Origin: Planctomycetota bacterium
GTDB taxonomy: Bacteria; Planctomycetota; B15-G4; SIAN01
Reading direction: 5' to 3'
DNA: 64,000 nucleotides
Assembly: GCA_028289345.1 (NCBI GenBank)
Contig: JANQQL010000033.1
Location: 682,001-746,000 of the forward strand
Positions 45,640 through 52,771 of this stretch are shown one piece after another. How positions within the stretch are numbered: position 1 is the first letter of the stretch; each line of letters opens with the position of its first letter. The position numbers and the translations under genes are program-made. Below the pieces are notes generated by a model that searched no databases, was not told the origin of the DNA, and saw nothing but the letters and a program-made list of their open reading frames with translations.

Positions 45640-46147
45640 CACCCGCGGCTCCCTCGCCAAGAATCCGGCCGACCTTCCACGCCTTTGTCAAAACACGACA
45701 AGGAACTCTAAGCGGCGCTTGCCTCAGACCGAGGACAGGTTCTGACGATTCCGCACGGCCTGCTCGCAATGCGGGCCCGCGAGAGAGGAACCAATGGGAA
45801 GCCCGAACAGGAAACTTCGTTCGCGGGTCCAACGAACCCGAGTCCAACGGACCATGAGCCGCGCTGGGAACTCGGACAACCAGGAGCGCCGCCATGAACC
45901 GCCAGCACGTGACACGATCGGGGCACGGCAGCAAGACTCGGCCAATGGCCAAGGGAAATCCGACCGGATCTTCCCCGCTGCGCCGCCCCGGGCATTACTC
46001 AACAGAAGATAAATTATCAGACCCAACTAGACAGTGGACGACTTGGCGATTTCCGCACACAGACCGCGGTCACGCCCAGACCAACACCAGGAATCCTGGG
46101 AATGCAAACCTCCCTTACCGCCAAACAAGCAGCCGCCGCACTGCGAG
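45640..46147. other. Gene-poor stretch next to the lipoprotein cluster
   Basis: No gene can be supported. Its right half is less GC-rich than the surroundings (around 45995-46030) and contains CCAGGAATCCTGG, an odd palindrome at 46087-46099. A 20-residue open frame at 46102-46164 resembles the first helix of a MerR/excisionase-type HTH (LTAKQAAAALRVTDE) and then stops. This may be a remnant of a mobile element or chance. Confidence 0.45.
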
Positions 46148-46330
46148 TCACGGACGAACGCTGATCACCAATTCCTTCCCCGTCTTGCCACTGACCGTGA
46201 CCTCGCGAACCTTGAGACCCACCAAGCTTCCGCCCGGAAAGTCCCGATCCATTTTCTGAAGCGCCTTCTCAATCTCCCGAGCCGAGGCCTTGGTGAGCGG
46301 TGCCCGAATGTTGCGTGGACGTGGCGGCAT
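46148..46330 (-). CDS. Small basic protein at the end of the lipoprotein cluster
   Basis: A 60-residue protein without signal peptide, rich in Lys and Arg: a helical first half (TKASAREIEKALQKM) and a beta-like second half (GLKVREVTVSGKTGKELVISV). It starts six bases after the upstream lipoprotein gene stops, so it is likely co-translated. Family not recognised. Confidence 0.6.
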   Translation of the reverse strand: MPPRPRNIRAPLTKASAREIEKALQKMDRDFPGGSLVGLKVREVTVSGKTGKELVISVRP

Positions 46331-46336
46331 GACAAA

Positions 46337-47074
46337 TCACCCTTCCTGTTGAATCTGACGGAGGCCGGCAAGGAACGAATTCAGATCTTCCACGTCCACC
46401 AGCTCATCTCCGCCGCGACTGGAGGTCCGGAGCCAGCGACGCTTCTGCACCTCGGTCGCCGACGCGTCCCACGAATCGCCCTCGTCAATCATGCTGGTTT
46501 GAGCCAACGCTATCCGTGCCCGCTCGAGCTGAGCTTCGGACAGCACCATGAGGATCTCATCCACCTGTCCCTGGAGAACCTCGACTCGCCCGCGGATTTC
46601 GTCGACCTCTTCGACCTGTAGGTTGAACGCGCTGCCAATCCTCTCGGCGGGAGTCCCTTCAATCTCGATCCCATCCACCGTCTCAGTCGCGCCGGACTTC
46701 AGGACGACCTGCTTGCCATCCGGCAGCGACGCGACGACCGCCGCGTTCCCGGAAATGAAGTAGGAATCTGCCGCAAGCAGATTGCCGTTCGAGTTCCCGG
46801 TGAGGTCATGGCCGGAACCGAGCTCCGTCTTGGCGATCATCGCAACCGCTTCGCCGCTTTGGGCCCCTTTGCCTTTCTTGCTGACAATTGCGAGGTTCCC
46901 CTGATTCCACCCGATGTTGACGGACAGCGGCGAAGCCTCCTCAGGAGTAACACGAAAGGAAGCGAGGCTGAACTGCTGATACTCTCCATACACGACGCCC
47001 ACGTTTCGACACCCTGGAAGCAGCGGCGCCAGCAGCGCGACCCCCACCGCCGTGATTCTCACCCCGAATCTCAT
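46337..47074 (-). CDS. Lipoprotein of the cluster, largest member
   Basis: A 245-residue protein with a lipobox LLPGC (Cys22). An N-terminal domain contains SPLSVNIGWNQGNLAIV and later YFISGNAAVVASLPDG; the neighbouring lipoprotein has matching segments, so the two are distant paralogues. The C-terminal half is helical and charged with heptad character (about 150-200, EEVDEIRGRVEVLQGQVDE), suggesting a coiled coil that may oligomerise. Start overlaps the previous stop by four bases (ATGA). Function unknown. Confidence 0.75.
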   Translation of the reverse strand: MRFGVRITAVGVALLAPLLPGCRNVGVVYGEYQQFSLASFRVTPEEASPLSVNIGWNQGNLAIVSKKGKGAQSGEAVAMIAKTELGSGHDLTGNSNGNLLAADSYFISGNAAVVASLPDGKQVVLKSGATETVDGIEIEGTPAERIGSAFNLQVEEVDEIRGRVEVLQGQVDEILMVLSEAQLERARIALAQTSMIDEGDSWDASATEVQKRRWLRTSSRGGDELVDVEDLNSFLAGLRQIQQEG

Positions 47075-47526
47075 GGCTCATCTCCCGATAGCTCATCATC
47101 TTCGGAATCCTCGTGATCAGGATCCTCGTTCCACTCCTCCGTGAACGAGCCAAGCTGATCTTTCCGAGACATGAGTAAGATGGCTGCATTGCCCGTGGCA
47201 AGGAAGTGACGCACTTCGACCGGGTCGTTGAACCCAACATTGGCCTTGAAGCGACTGTAGAGACTCATCACCTCCTGGCCGTCTTGCTGGATCACCACCT
47301 GCCCGTCGCTTTCGTCAACCAAGGGTTGAGTGGTCTCGGAATCTCCCGAGTCCTGACGCGGGATGATCGCCAGCATCCCTCGCCGGTATCCCAGGTCGAT
47401 TTCCGCCGGACTCGTCTGGGTGGCCCGGAAGTTGAGTTTGAGCCCCATATGGGAGCCCTCGGTAAAGAGAAGGTGGCTCTTGCAGCCTGTCAGCAACAGC
47501 GCCATCGCGAACAAGAGGGTTCTCAT
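47071..47526 (-). CDS. Lipoprotein of the cluster, middle member
   Basis: A 151-residue protein with a short lipoprotein signal (lipobox LLTGC, Cys15). It has SPAEIDLGYRRGMLAIIPRQD and VRHFLATGNAAILLMSRKD, matching the SPLSVNIGW...LAIV and FISGNAAVV segments of the 245-residue protein in order. The C-terminus is a very acidic tail. One base separates it from the preceding gene, and it overlaps the next by four. Function unknown. Confidence 0.75.
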   Translation of the reverse strand: MRTLLFAMALLLTGCKSHLLFTEGSHMGLKLNFRATQTSPAEIDLGYRRGMLAIIPRQDSGDSETTQPLVDESDGQVVIQQDGQEVMSLYSRFKANVGFNDPVEVRHFLATGNAAILLMSRKDQLGSFTEEWNEDPDHEDSEDDELSGDEP

Positions 47527-47527
47527 C

Positions 47528-47980
47528 TCAATGGATCTCCTGTCTCCACGCGATCGTCTCCTGAAGACGGTCCTCGTGGTAAACGAACTCCTGGATCAGG
47601 TGAGCGTCAGACGCGCCTCGAATGGTCAATCTCTGGGAAGCTCCCAGCTGCAGGCCTTCGTTGCCGAGATCAACTCCCCAACACGATCGGTGATGGGCCA
47701 CAGGCCCCCCGCTCGGGTCGCCTTCGGGTCGGAAAATGCGGAGGTCAAAGTGCCCGAAGGACAGCCCCCAGTGGTCCGGCAACAGTCGCAAGAACAACCC
47801 CGGACACCGGATCCAGTCACACGTGCCCTTGCGCAGCGCCACCTCCCGGTGGCTTCCCAGCCCGAATAGAACCGGACCATCACTGGACGGCACGAGCACT
47901 GCACATCCCGTCATGAGGAGATGGATGACGACCGCGATTCCCCCCAGCACCCGTAAGGCTCGCGGGTCCAACCACCGCAT
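47528..47980 (-). CDS. Lipoprotein of the cluster, first member
   Basis: A 150-residue protein with an N-terminal signal ending in LLMTGC (Cys26). The mature part is rich in Gly, His, Trp and Cys and contains several short beta-like stretches (LGSHREVALRKG, HWGLSFGHFDLRIF). GGAG lies six bases ahead of ATG 47980, so that start is favoured over ATG 47986. It heads the four-gene unit. Family not recognised. Confidence 0.65.
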   Translation of the reverse strand: MRWLDPRALRVLGGIAVVIHLLMTGCAVLVPSSDGPVLFGLGSHREVALRKGTCDWIRCPGLFLRLLPDHWGLSFGHFDLRIFRPEGDPSGGPVAHHRSCWGVDLGNEGLQLGASQRLTIRGASDAHLIQEFVYHEDRLQETIAWRQEIH

Positions 47981-48079
47981 GTCCATCTCCGAAACGAACC
48001 ACCGGCCACAGAGCCGAACGCTCCGTTACTTTGCAAACCGGTAAGCGCCCTTCGCCACTCGGAAAGACATCAAAAACTC

Positions 48080-48099
48080 AAAAAACCCGAAATCTTCGG
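48080..48099 (-). terminator. Short terminator-like hairpin upstream of the lipoprotein cluster
   Basis: On the minus strand CCGAA-GAT-TTCGG is followed by G and a run of six T, then GAG and five more T. The stem is only 5 bp. It is about 100 bases before the first lipoprotein start, so it may end an upstream transcript or act as a leader attenuator. Confidence 0.4.
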
Positions 48100-48316
48100 A
48101 TCCCGCGCCGGTCCAGCAGACGGGTGGACATGGCCTCGAATGGCCCATCGAATTGATCTTGGTCTCCGTTGAGAAGTCGGGCCCCAGCGAATCGGTGGAT
48201 TCGTCGCGGATGGGCAGACGGAGGCGGCAAGACATGTTCGGGAGCCGGACAGATTTCTTCACCGACCTCCTAGACCGTCCATCCATGGGACACCCTCGCC
48301 GCCCGGACGCCCGCCC

Positions 48317-48420
48317 GTCATCCGTCATCCGTCATCCGTCATCCGTCATCCGTCATCCGTCATCCGTCATCCGTCATCCGTCATCCGGCATCCGGCATCC
48401 GGCATCCGGCATCCGGCATC
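48317..48420. repeat. Heptanucleotide tandem repeat with two unit types
   Basis: Ten consecutive copies of GTCATCC are followed directly by four copies of GGCATCC and a partial fifth. The switch is a single T-to-G change that then persists, so the second block grew from one variant unit. It is likely to vary in copy number between strains. It lies between the actin-like gene terminator and the lipoprotein cluster. Confidence 0.95.
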
Positions 48421-48486
48421 AAGGCTTCCGAACGCATGACGCAAAGGGGTCGTCGACGGAAATCTCAAGTGTTCCGGTCAAACGAA

Positions 48487-48524
48487 AACCGCCGCACGAT
48501 GTCGAGAGACATCGCACGGCGGTT
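48487..48524 (-). terminator. Terminator of the actin-like gene
   Basis: On the minus strand AACCGCCG and CGATGTC arms pair with their complements (8 and 7 bp) around one 2-nt internal mismatch and a 4-nt loop, followed by TTTTCGTTTG. It lies 30 bases after the stop at 48554. Confidence 0.8.
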
Positions 48525-48553
48525 GGTGGATCGAGTGGCTCGAGTCAGACGAC

Positions 48554-49687
48554 TCAGTCGGCCGACGAAATCGCCGCGACCAGACAGCCTTTGCAGACCG
48601 AGTTCAGCGGCTCTTCCCCCAGGCGGATGTTGCTGACCGGGATCGGGAACTTCTGCTTGGAGAACTCTTCGCGGAAGACCTCGATGAAGCCGTTGATCAT
48701 GGTCGTGCCGCCGGCGCAGACGATGTCGACCGGCTCGTTGAAGTTCGGCATGTCCCGACCTTCGACGAATCGGTTCTTGATGTTGTCCAGGGTGTACGTG
48801 ATCAGGTTGCGGTAATAGATCACGACGGCTTCTTCTTCGCGCCCCTTCGGGTTGCGCAGGTCGATGCCGCCTTCCTTCAGATACGTGGCCTTGGAACTCG
48901 GGATCCCGAGCACGTTGCCGACGTTCGAGTCGATCCAGTCACCGCCGCGGGCGATCGAGAACGTCAACGCCGGAATGGTCTTGTAGGACACACAGCAATT
49001 GACCATTCCACCGCCGAAGGAAATCCCGATGCCGGTGAAGTCCTGAGCAGCCAACTCGGCAAACGTCACCGCGTGGCCTTCGTTCATGGGCGTCGGAGCG
49101 TAGCCGAGCTTGCTCAGCATGCCCGAAAACAGGCCCTGGTGATAGATGATGTTGTTGTCGCAGTCGACGGATTCGGCGGGAACCGAGAAGTACACCGGTT
49201 CGTTCGGCACCGCGGGCTCCCCGAGGGTCTTCTGGATGATCAGCTGGACCATCGGCAGAGCATCGACCTCGGCCGGGCTGATGAGACCGTCATGCATCGG
49301 ACGACGCGTGGCACGACCGAAGATGTTGGCCAACTCGAACGCAGCTCCACCGATCACGTACATCCGATCTTCCCGCACCACGTAAGGCACGTTGAGTCGG
49401 GTCAACATGGACCGCGAGTGCACGTCGCCGTCGATGTCGAGGAACGCGTTTCGTTCGCGGCGAATCGTGATGCCACCGTCGGCGTCGCGCAAAGCAGTCA
49501 GGATGTTTGCGGTGCCGATGTCGAGGCCTTTGCCGACCGCCACGTTGGTCTGCGGCGTGCTCATCGAGACCGAAGACGCCACGTCGGAAGGTTCGACTGG
49601 CTCGACACTACCCACAAAATCCTGGGAGACCACCTCGTCCGTGGAGGTTGTCCCGTCACTGATGTTCTTCACTTGATCCGACTCCAT
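48554..49687 (-). CDS. Actin-like ATPase (MreB/ParM-superfamily), subfamily unknown
   Basis: A 377-residue protein. After an acidic, Ser/Thr/Val-rich N-terminal extension (1-50) comes an actin/HSP70-type ATPase: phosphate-1 GLDIGTAN (54-61), phosphate-2 GISFGGG (221-227) and the adenosine motif CAGGTTMING (324-333). It lacks the MreB amphipathic N-terminal helix and is not DnaK- or FtsA-like in size. It probably forms ATP-dependent filaments. The gene 70 bases upstream on the same strand encodes a coiled-coil protein, which may be its adaptor. ATG 49687 has GGAG at six bases. A good terminator follows. Confidence 0.8.
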   Translation of the reverse strand: MESDQVKNISDGTTSTDEVVSQDFVGSVEPVEPSDVASSVSMSTPQTNVAVGKGLDIGTANILTALRDADGGITIRRERNAFLDIDGDVHSRSMLTRLNVPYVVREDRMYVIGGAAFELANIFGRATRRPMHDGLISPAEVDALPMVQLIIQKTLGEPAVPNEPVYFSVPAESVDCDNNIIYHQGLFSGMLSKLGYAPTPMNEGHAVTFAELAAQDFTGIGISFGGGMVNCCVSYKTIPALTFSIARGGDWIDSNVGNVLGIPSSKATYLKEGGIDLRNPKGREEEAVVIYYRNLITYTLDNIKNRFVEGRDMPNFNEPVDIVCAGGTTMINGFIEVFREEFSKQKFPIPVSNIRLGEEPLNSVCKGCLVAAISSAD

Positions 49688-49757
49688 GTTGGACTCCACT
49701 TCCCCAAGATTGACGATTCGGTACCGGCAGTTCGGTCACGACCTCTAGCCGTTCGCT

Positions 49758-50510
49758 TCAGTTCCCACCCTTCAGTGACTTCATGCGCTTCAAGGCTTCT
49801 TCGACGTCGGTGCCCTTGGTTTCCTTGGGGGCCACCGTGTCGAGATTGCTTTCCAGTTCGGGGACTTCGTTGAACAACGCCGACATGTCCGCGGGTGCCT
49901 CTTCGGCCGGCGCGATGCCCACCTTGCGCCCGATGCGAGCCAGTTCTTTGCCCAGCTCCTTGCCCAAGTCGGCGATCTTGTCGTTGAGTTCCCCTTCGCC
50001 CGCAGGTCCCCCCGCCGGCTGCGTGGCCACGCCTTGGATGTCGCTGCGCAGAGCCTTGAGCTCTTCCAACAGCGTGTCCGGCGCGGCCGCTTCCGCCCGT
50101 TGGTGCAACACGCGCAGCTCGGCATCCAATTCGGCGGAACGCGCTTCCGCCTGGGACAACTCCGCCTCTCGTTCCGCCAGCTGGTGCTTGAGAGCTTCTG
50201 CCTCCGCCTCTGCCTCCAGCAGACGGCGCTGTTGCTCGGGATCGATCCCCCCCATTGGCTGTTCGCCATTGGCCATCTGTCGGAGGAACCCTTGGGACGA
50301 TGCCACCACCGCGGCGCGATCCCCATCGGTGGGAATCAGCCCATGCTCCACGAGCGCACGGTCCACGGCACTCTCGATGAGCGACAGGATCTGGCTGGAA
50401 CGGATCACGCGCACCGTCTTCATGCCACGGTCGCGGAGTTCATTGACGCTCGTCTTTGTGGATCGGGACGCTAACTCGTCCCGAACGTCCGTGTGGAACT
50501 CATTGCTCAT
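49758..50510 (-). CDS. Coiled-coil protein paired with the actin-like ATPase
   Basis: A 250-residue protein in three parts: an N-terminal basic/helical region (about 20-57, GMKTVRVIRSSQILSLIESAVDRAL), a long Glu/Ala-rich coiled coil (about 91-160) and a C-terminal region with a second short charged helix (about 175-195) and a basic end (LKRMKSLKGGN). No enzyme motif or signal peptide, so it is cytoplasmic. Gene order adaptor-then-filament or the reverse is usual in bacterial actin modules, and the spacing suggests one transcript. A role as filament adaptor or cargo linker is inference. Confidence 0.75.
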   Translation of the reverse strand: MSNEFHTDVRDELASRSTKTSVNELRDRGMKTVRVIRSSQILSLIESAVDRALVEHGLIPTDGDRAAVVASSQGFLRQMANGEQPMGGIDPEQQRRLLEAEAEAEALKHQLAEREAELSQAEARSAELDAELRVLHQRAEAAAPDTLLEELKALRSDIQGVATQPAGGPAGEGELNDKIADLGKELGKELARIGRKVGIAPAEEAPADMSALFNEVPELESNLDTVAPKETKGTDVEEALKRMKSLKGGN

Positions 50511-50590
50511 TCCAGGCCACCATTCGTAGGAGGAATTCGACTTCCGACCTGCGTATCGTCCACCCTGGAAATCTGCTGTAGGGTTTTTCA

Positions 50591-50610
50591 GGGAACGTCC
50601 GAGTGTTCCC
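50591..50610 (-). promoter_or_regulatory. Perfect 20-bp dyad upstream of the coiled-coil/actin pair
   Basis: GGGAAC and GTTCCC flank an 8-base centre, about 80-100 bases before the ATG at 50510 on the minus strand. It has the shape of a dimeric regulator site. Clear -35/-10 boxes were not identified beside it. Confidence 0.4.
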
Positions 50611-50689
50611 GGCAGTCGGGAAAACCGTTCTGGAATGTCGCGTCAGCGATGCAGAAAACGCGGCTCAATGCGGAAACGATTGAGCAGTT

Positions 50690-52771
50690 CTAAGGTGACG
50701 GAACGGGCGCGGGCTCATCGTTCGTCGCCCATTCGTTCAACAGTTTCGGCGTGGCGAACCGCGCACCGTGCTTGGAGTTCAACGCGCTCAACTGGTTGGC
50801 GATTTCACCCCACCCTCGATCCCGAGCCCATTGCATCGGCCCGCCAAACGGCAGAAGAAGACCGGCCCCGAGCATCATCGCCAAGTCAATGTCGTCGGCA
50901 GAAGAAGCGATCCCTTCTTCCAAACAACGCAGCGCTTCGGCCACGACTGGCAAGATCATGCGCTGCTGCCATTCCTCGACTTGATCCGGCGAAGGACTCG
51001 TCGACCCTCCCGCCACTCGCGCGTTGACACTTCGCTCCTTGCCGTAGATGAAGAATCCCCGCCCCGACTTCTTTCCCAGCTCTCCGGCATCCACCAGTCG
51101 TTGCACCAAGCCGGCCGTTTCGAATCGATCCGGAAATGCATCGCATAGAGTTTTGGAAACGTGACCCGCGACATCGAGGCCCACCTCATCCAACAACGCG
51201 AACGGCCCCATGGGCATGCCCGCTTTGCACGCCAAACGATCCAAGGTTTCGATCGCGGCTCCTTCCGAAGCCAGTCGCTCGGCTTCCAGAAGGTACGGAG
51301 TGAGCAGCCGGTTCACGAGGAACCCGGGGGCGCTCTTCACCACCACGGGGACTTTCCCGAGTTGGCGCACCAATGCCGTCGCTCGAGTCACCCACTCCTG
51401 GCCCGTTCGTTCACTGCGCACGATCTCCACCAGGCGCATGCGATGCACCGGATTGAAGAAGTGGATTCCCACCAGGCGCTCGGGATTCTTCAATCCCTGA
51501 GAGATGTCATCCAGATCCAACGAGCTGGTGTTCGTCGCCAACATCGCCTCGGAGCCAAGCTCGTTCTCGGCCAGACCCAACACCTTCTGCTTCAGGTCGA
51601 GGCGCTCGGGAACCACTTCCAGGAACAGGTCCTGGTGGATGAGTCCCGTGGTGTCGGTGGTTGGCTCGAGCAAGTCGAGCAGCCGGCCCAACTCGTGCTT
51701 CGGTTTCGCGTGGCGCCGAGTCTTCTTACGAAGCAGGTCGCGAACCGTCTTCACGCCGTGTTGCAGTGCTTCGGCCATCGGGTCCATCATGCGCACGCGG
51801 ACACCCTGCCCCGCCATGAGAGCGACGATTCCGGCCCCCATCGTCCCGGCCCCGGCCACAAATGCCCGCTCCACCTCGCGAGCGTCACACTCCACTTCGC
51901 GCGCCTGCTCAGCCAAGACGAAGAGCCGGACCAAATTCCGCGAGGGTTTCGAGACGATCAGCTCTCCGAGTCGCTTGGCTTCCAGTGCAAAGCCCCGATC
52001 TTTCGATCCACGGAACGCGGCATCGGCACAGTCCAGAATGGCGAACGGCGCCGGATACTGTCCTCCCGTCTTCTTCGCCACTTGCGCGCGAGCTTTGGCC
52101 AGCACCCGGCCACGCAACCAGGGCAGCAGACGCACCATGCCGTTCAACATGCCACGCTTGCGACGGACTCCTTGGCGCATGCACGTCTGGGCAATGTCTT
52201 TCAACAGTTCCGCAGGCCCCACCGCATCCACCAGACCGACCCGACGGGCGCGTCGACCGTCCAGCATTTTGCCGGTCAACAGCAGGGGCAGCGCCGGAAT
52301 CAAGCCCAGCAGACGGGGCAGCCGCTGGGTTCCCCCGAATCCAGGCAGGATGCCGAGCATCACTTCCGGCAAACCCAGCCTTGTCGAGGAGTCGTCAGAG
52401 GCAACTCGGTAACGACAAGCCAGGGCCAGCTCCAATCCACCTCCGACACAAGCACCGTGGATCACGGCGACCGTCGGGAACGGCAGAGCTTCCAGCTTCG
52501 CGAAGACGTCCTGGCCACTCTTGGCGGCCGCTTCGCCTTCGGCCTCGTCTTTCACATTGCGAATCGCGTGAATGTCGGCTCCGGCGATGAAGCAGCGACG
52601 CTTGGCACTCGTGACCATCAAGCCCTGGATCCCATCGACCCCGGCCAGTTCGTCCAAGCGCTGCTCCAGTTCCTCCATGTTGTCGGAACGCAGCACGTTG
52701 ACCTTCTCGTCGGGAACGTCGAAGGACAGCTCGTAGAGATCGCCGTGACGGGTCAGGGTCCAAGCACTCAT
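50690..52771 (-). CDS. Bifunctional enoyl-CoA hydratase / 3-hydroxyacyl-CoA dehydrogenase (FadJ/FadB-like)
   Basis: A 693-residue fusion. The crotonase domain (about 1-190) has KRRCFIAGADI and ACVGGGLELALACRYR with oxyanion and catalytic Glu positions. The dehydrogenase domain begins near 305 with the NAD loop FVAGAGTMGAGIVALMAG, followed by GIHFFNPVHRMRLVEIV with the catalytic His, and a C-terminal 3HCDH domain. It catalyses two steps of fatty-acid beta-oxidation. The start at 52771 overlaps the thiolase stop (ATGA), so the pair is coupled. Confidence 0.94.
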   Translation of the reverse strand: MSAWTLTRHGDLYELSFDVPDEKVNVLRSDNMEELEQRLDELAGVDGIQGLMVTSAKRRCFIAGADIHAIRNVKDEAEGEAAAKSGQDVFAKLEALPFPTVAVIHGACVGGGLELALACRYRVASDDSSTRLGLPEVMLGILPGFGGTQRLPRLLGLIPALPLLLTGKMLDGRRARRVGLVDAVGPAELLKDIAQTCMRQGVRRKRGMLNGMVRLLPWLRGRVLAKARAQVAKKTGGQYPAPFAILDCADAAFRGSKDRGFALEAKRLGELIVSKPSRNLVRLFVLAEQAREVECDAREVERAFVAGAGTMGAGIVALMAGQGVRVRMMDPMAEALQHGVKTVRDLLRKKTRRHAKPKHELGRLLDLLEPTTDTTGLIHQDLFLEVVPERLDLKQKVLGLAENELGSEAMLATNTSSLDLDDISQGLKNPERLVGIHFFNPVHRMRLVEIVRSERTGQEWVTRATALVRQLGKVPVVVKSAPGFLVNRLLTPYLLEAERLASEGAAIETLDRLACKAGMPMGPFALLDEVGLDVAGHVSKTLCDAFPDRFETAGLVQRLVDAGELGKKSGRGFFIYGKERSVNARVAGGSTSPSPDQVEEWQQRMILPVVAEALRCLEEGIASSADDIDLAMMLGAGLLLPFGGPMQWARDRGWGEIANQLSALNSKHGARFATPKLLNEWATNDEPAPVPSP

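Larger units (their letters stand above)
47981..48553. other. Non-coding region with VNTR and terminators
   Basis: No supported gene. It contains the leader of the lipoprotein cluster, a weak terminator-like hairpin at 48080-48099, the heptanucleotide repeat at 48317-48420 and the terminator of the actin-like gene at 48487-48524. A long plus-strand open frame across the repeat is a product of its period (seven bases, all frames open) and is not taken as a gene. Confidence 0.6.

Noticed and set aside
48317..48420. CRISPR array
   Set aside because: The units are 7 bp with no spacers and no cas genes are in the window, so it is a simple tandem repeat.
48153..48815. Plus-strand frame running through the heptanucleotide repeat
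   Set aside because: A 7-bp unit without stop codons keeps all three frames open, giving a false RHPSSVI-type repeat protein.
48554..49687. Calling the actin-like ATPase MreB or PilM
   Set aside because: There is no mreCD or pilNOPQ nearby, it has no MreB membrane helix, and the acidic N-terminal extension is unlike both; only the superfamily can be supported.
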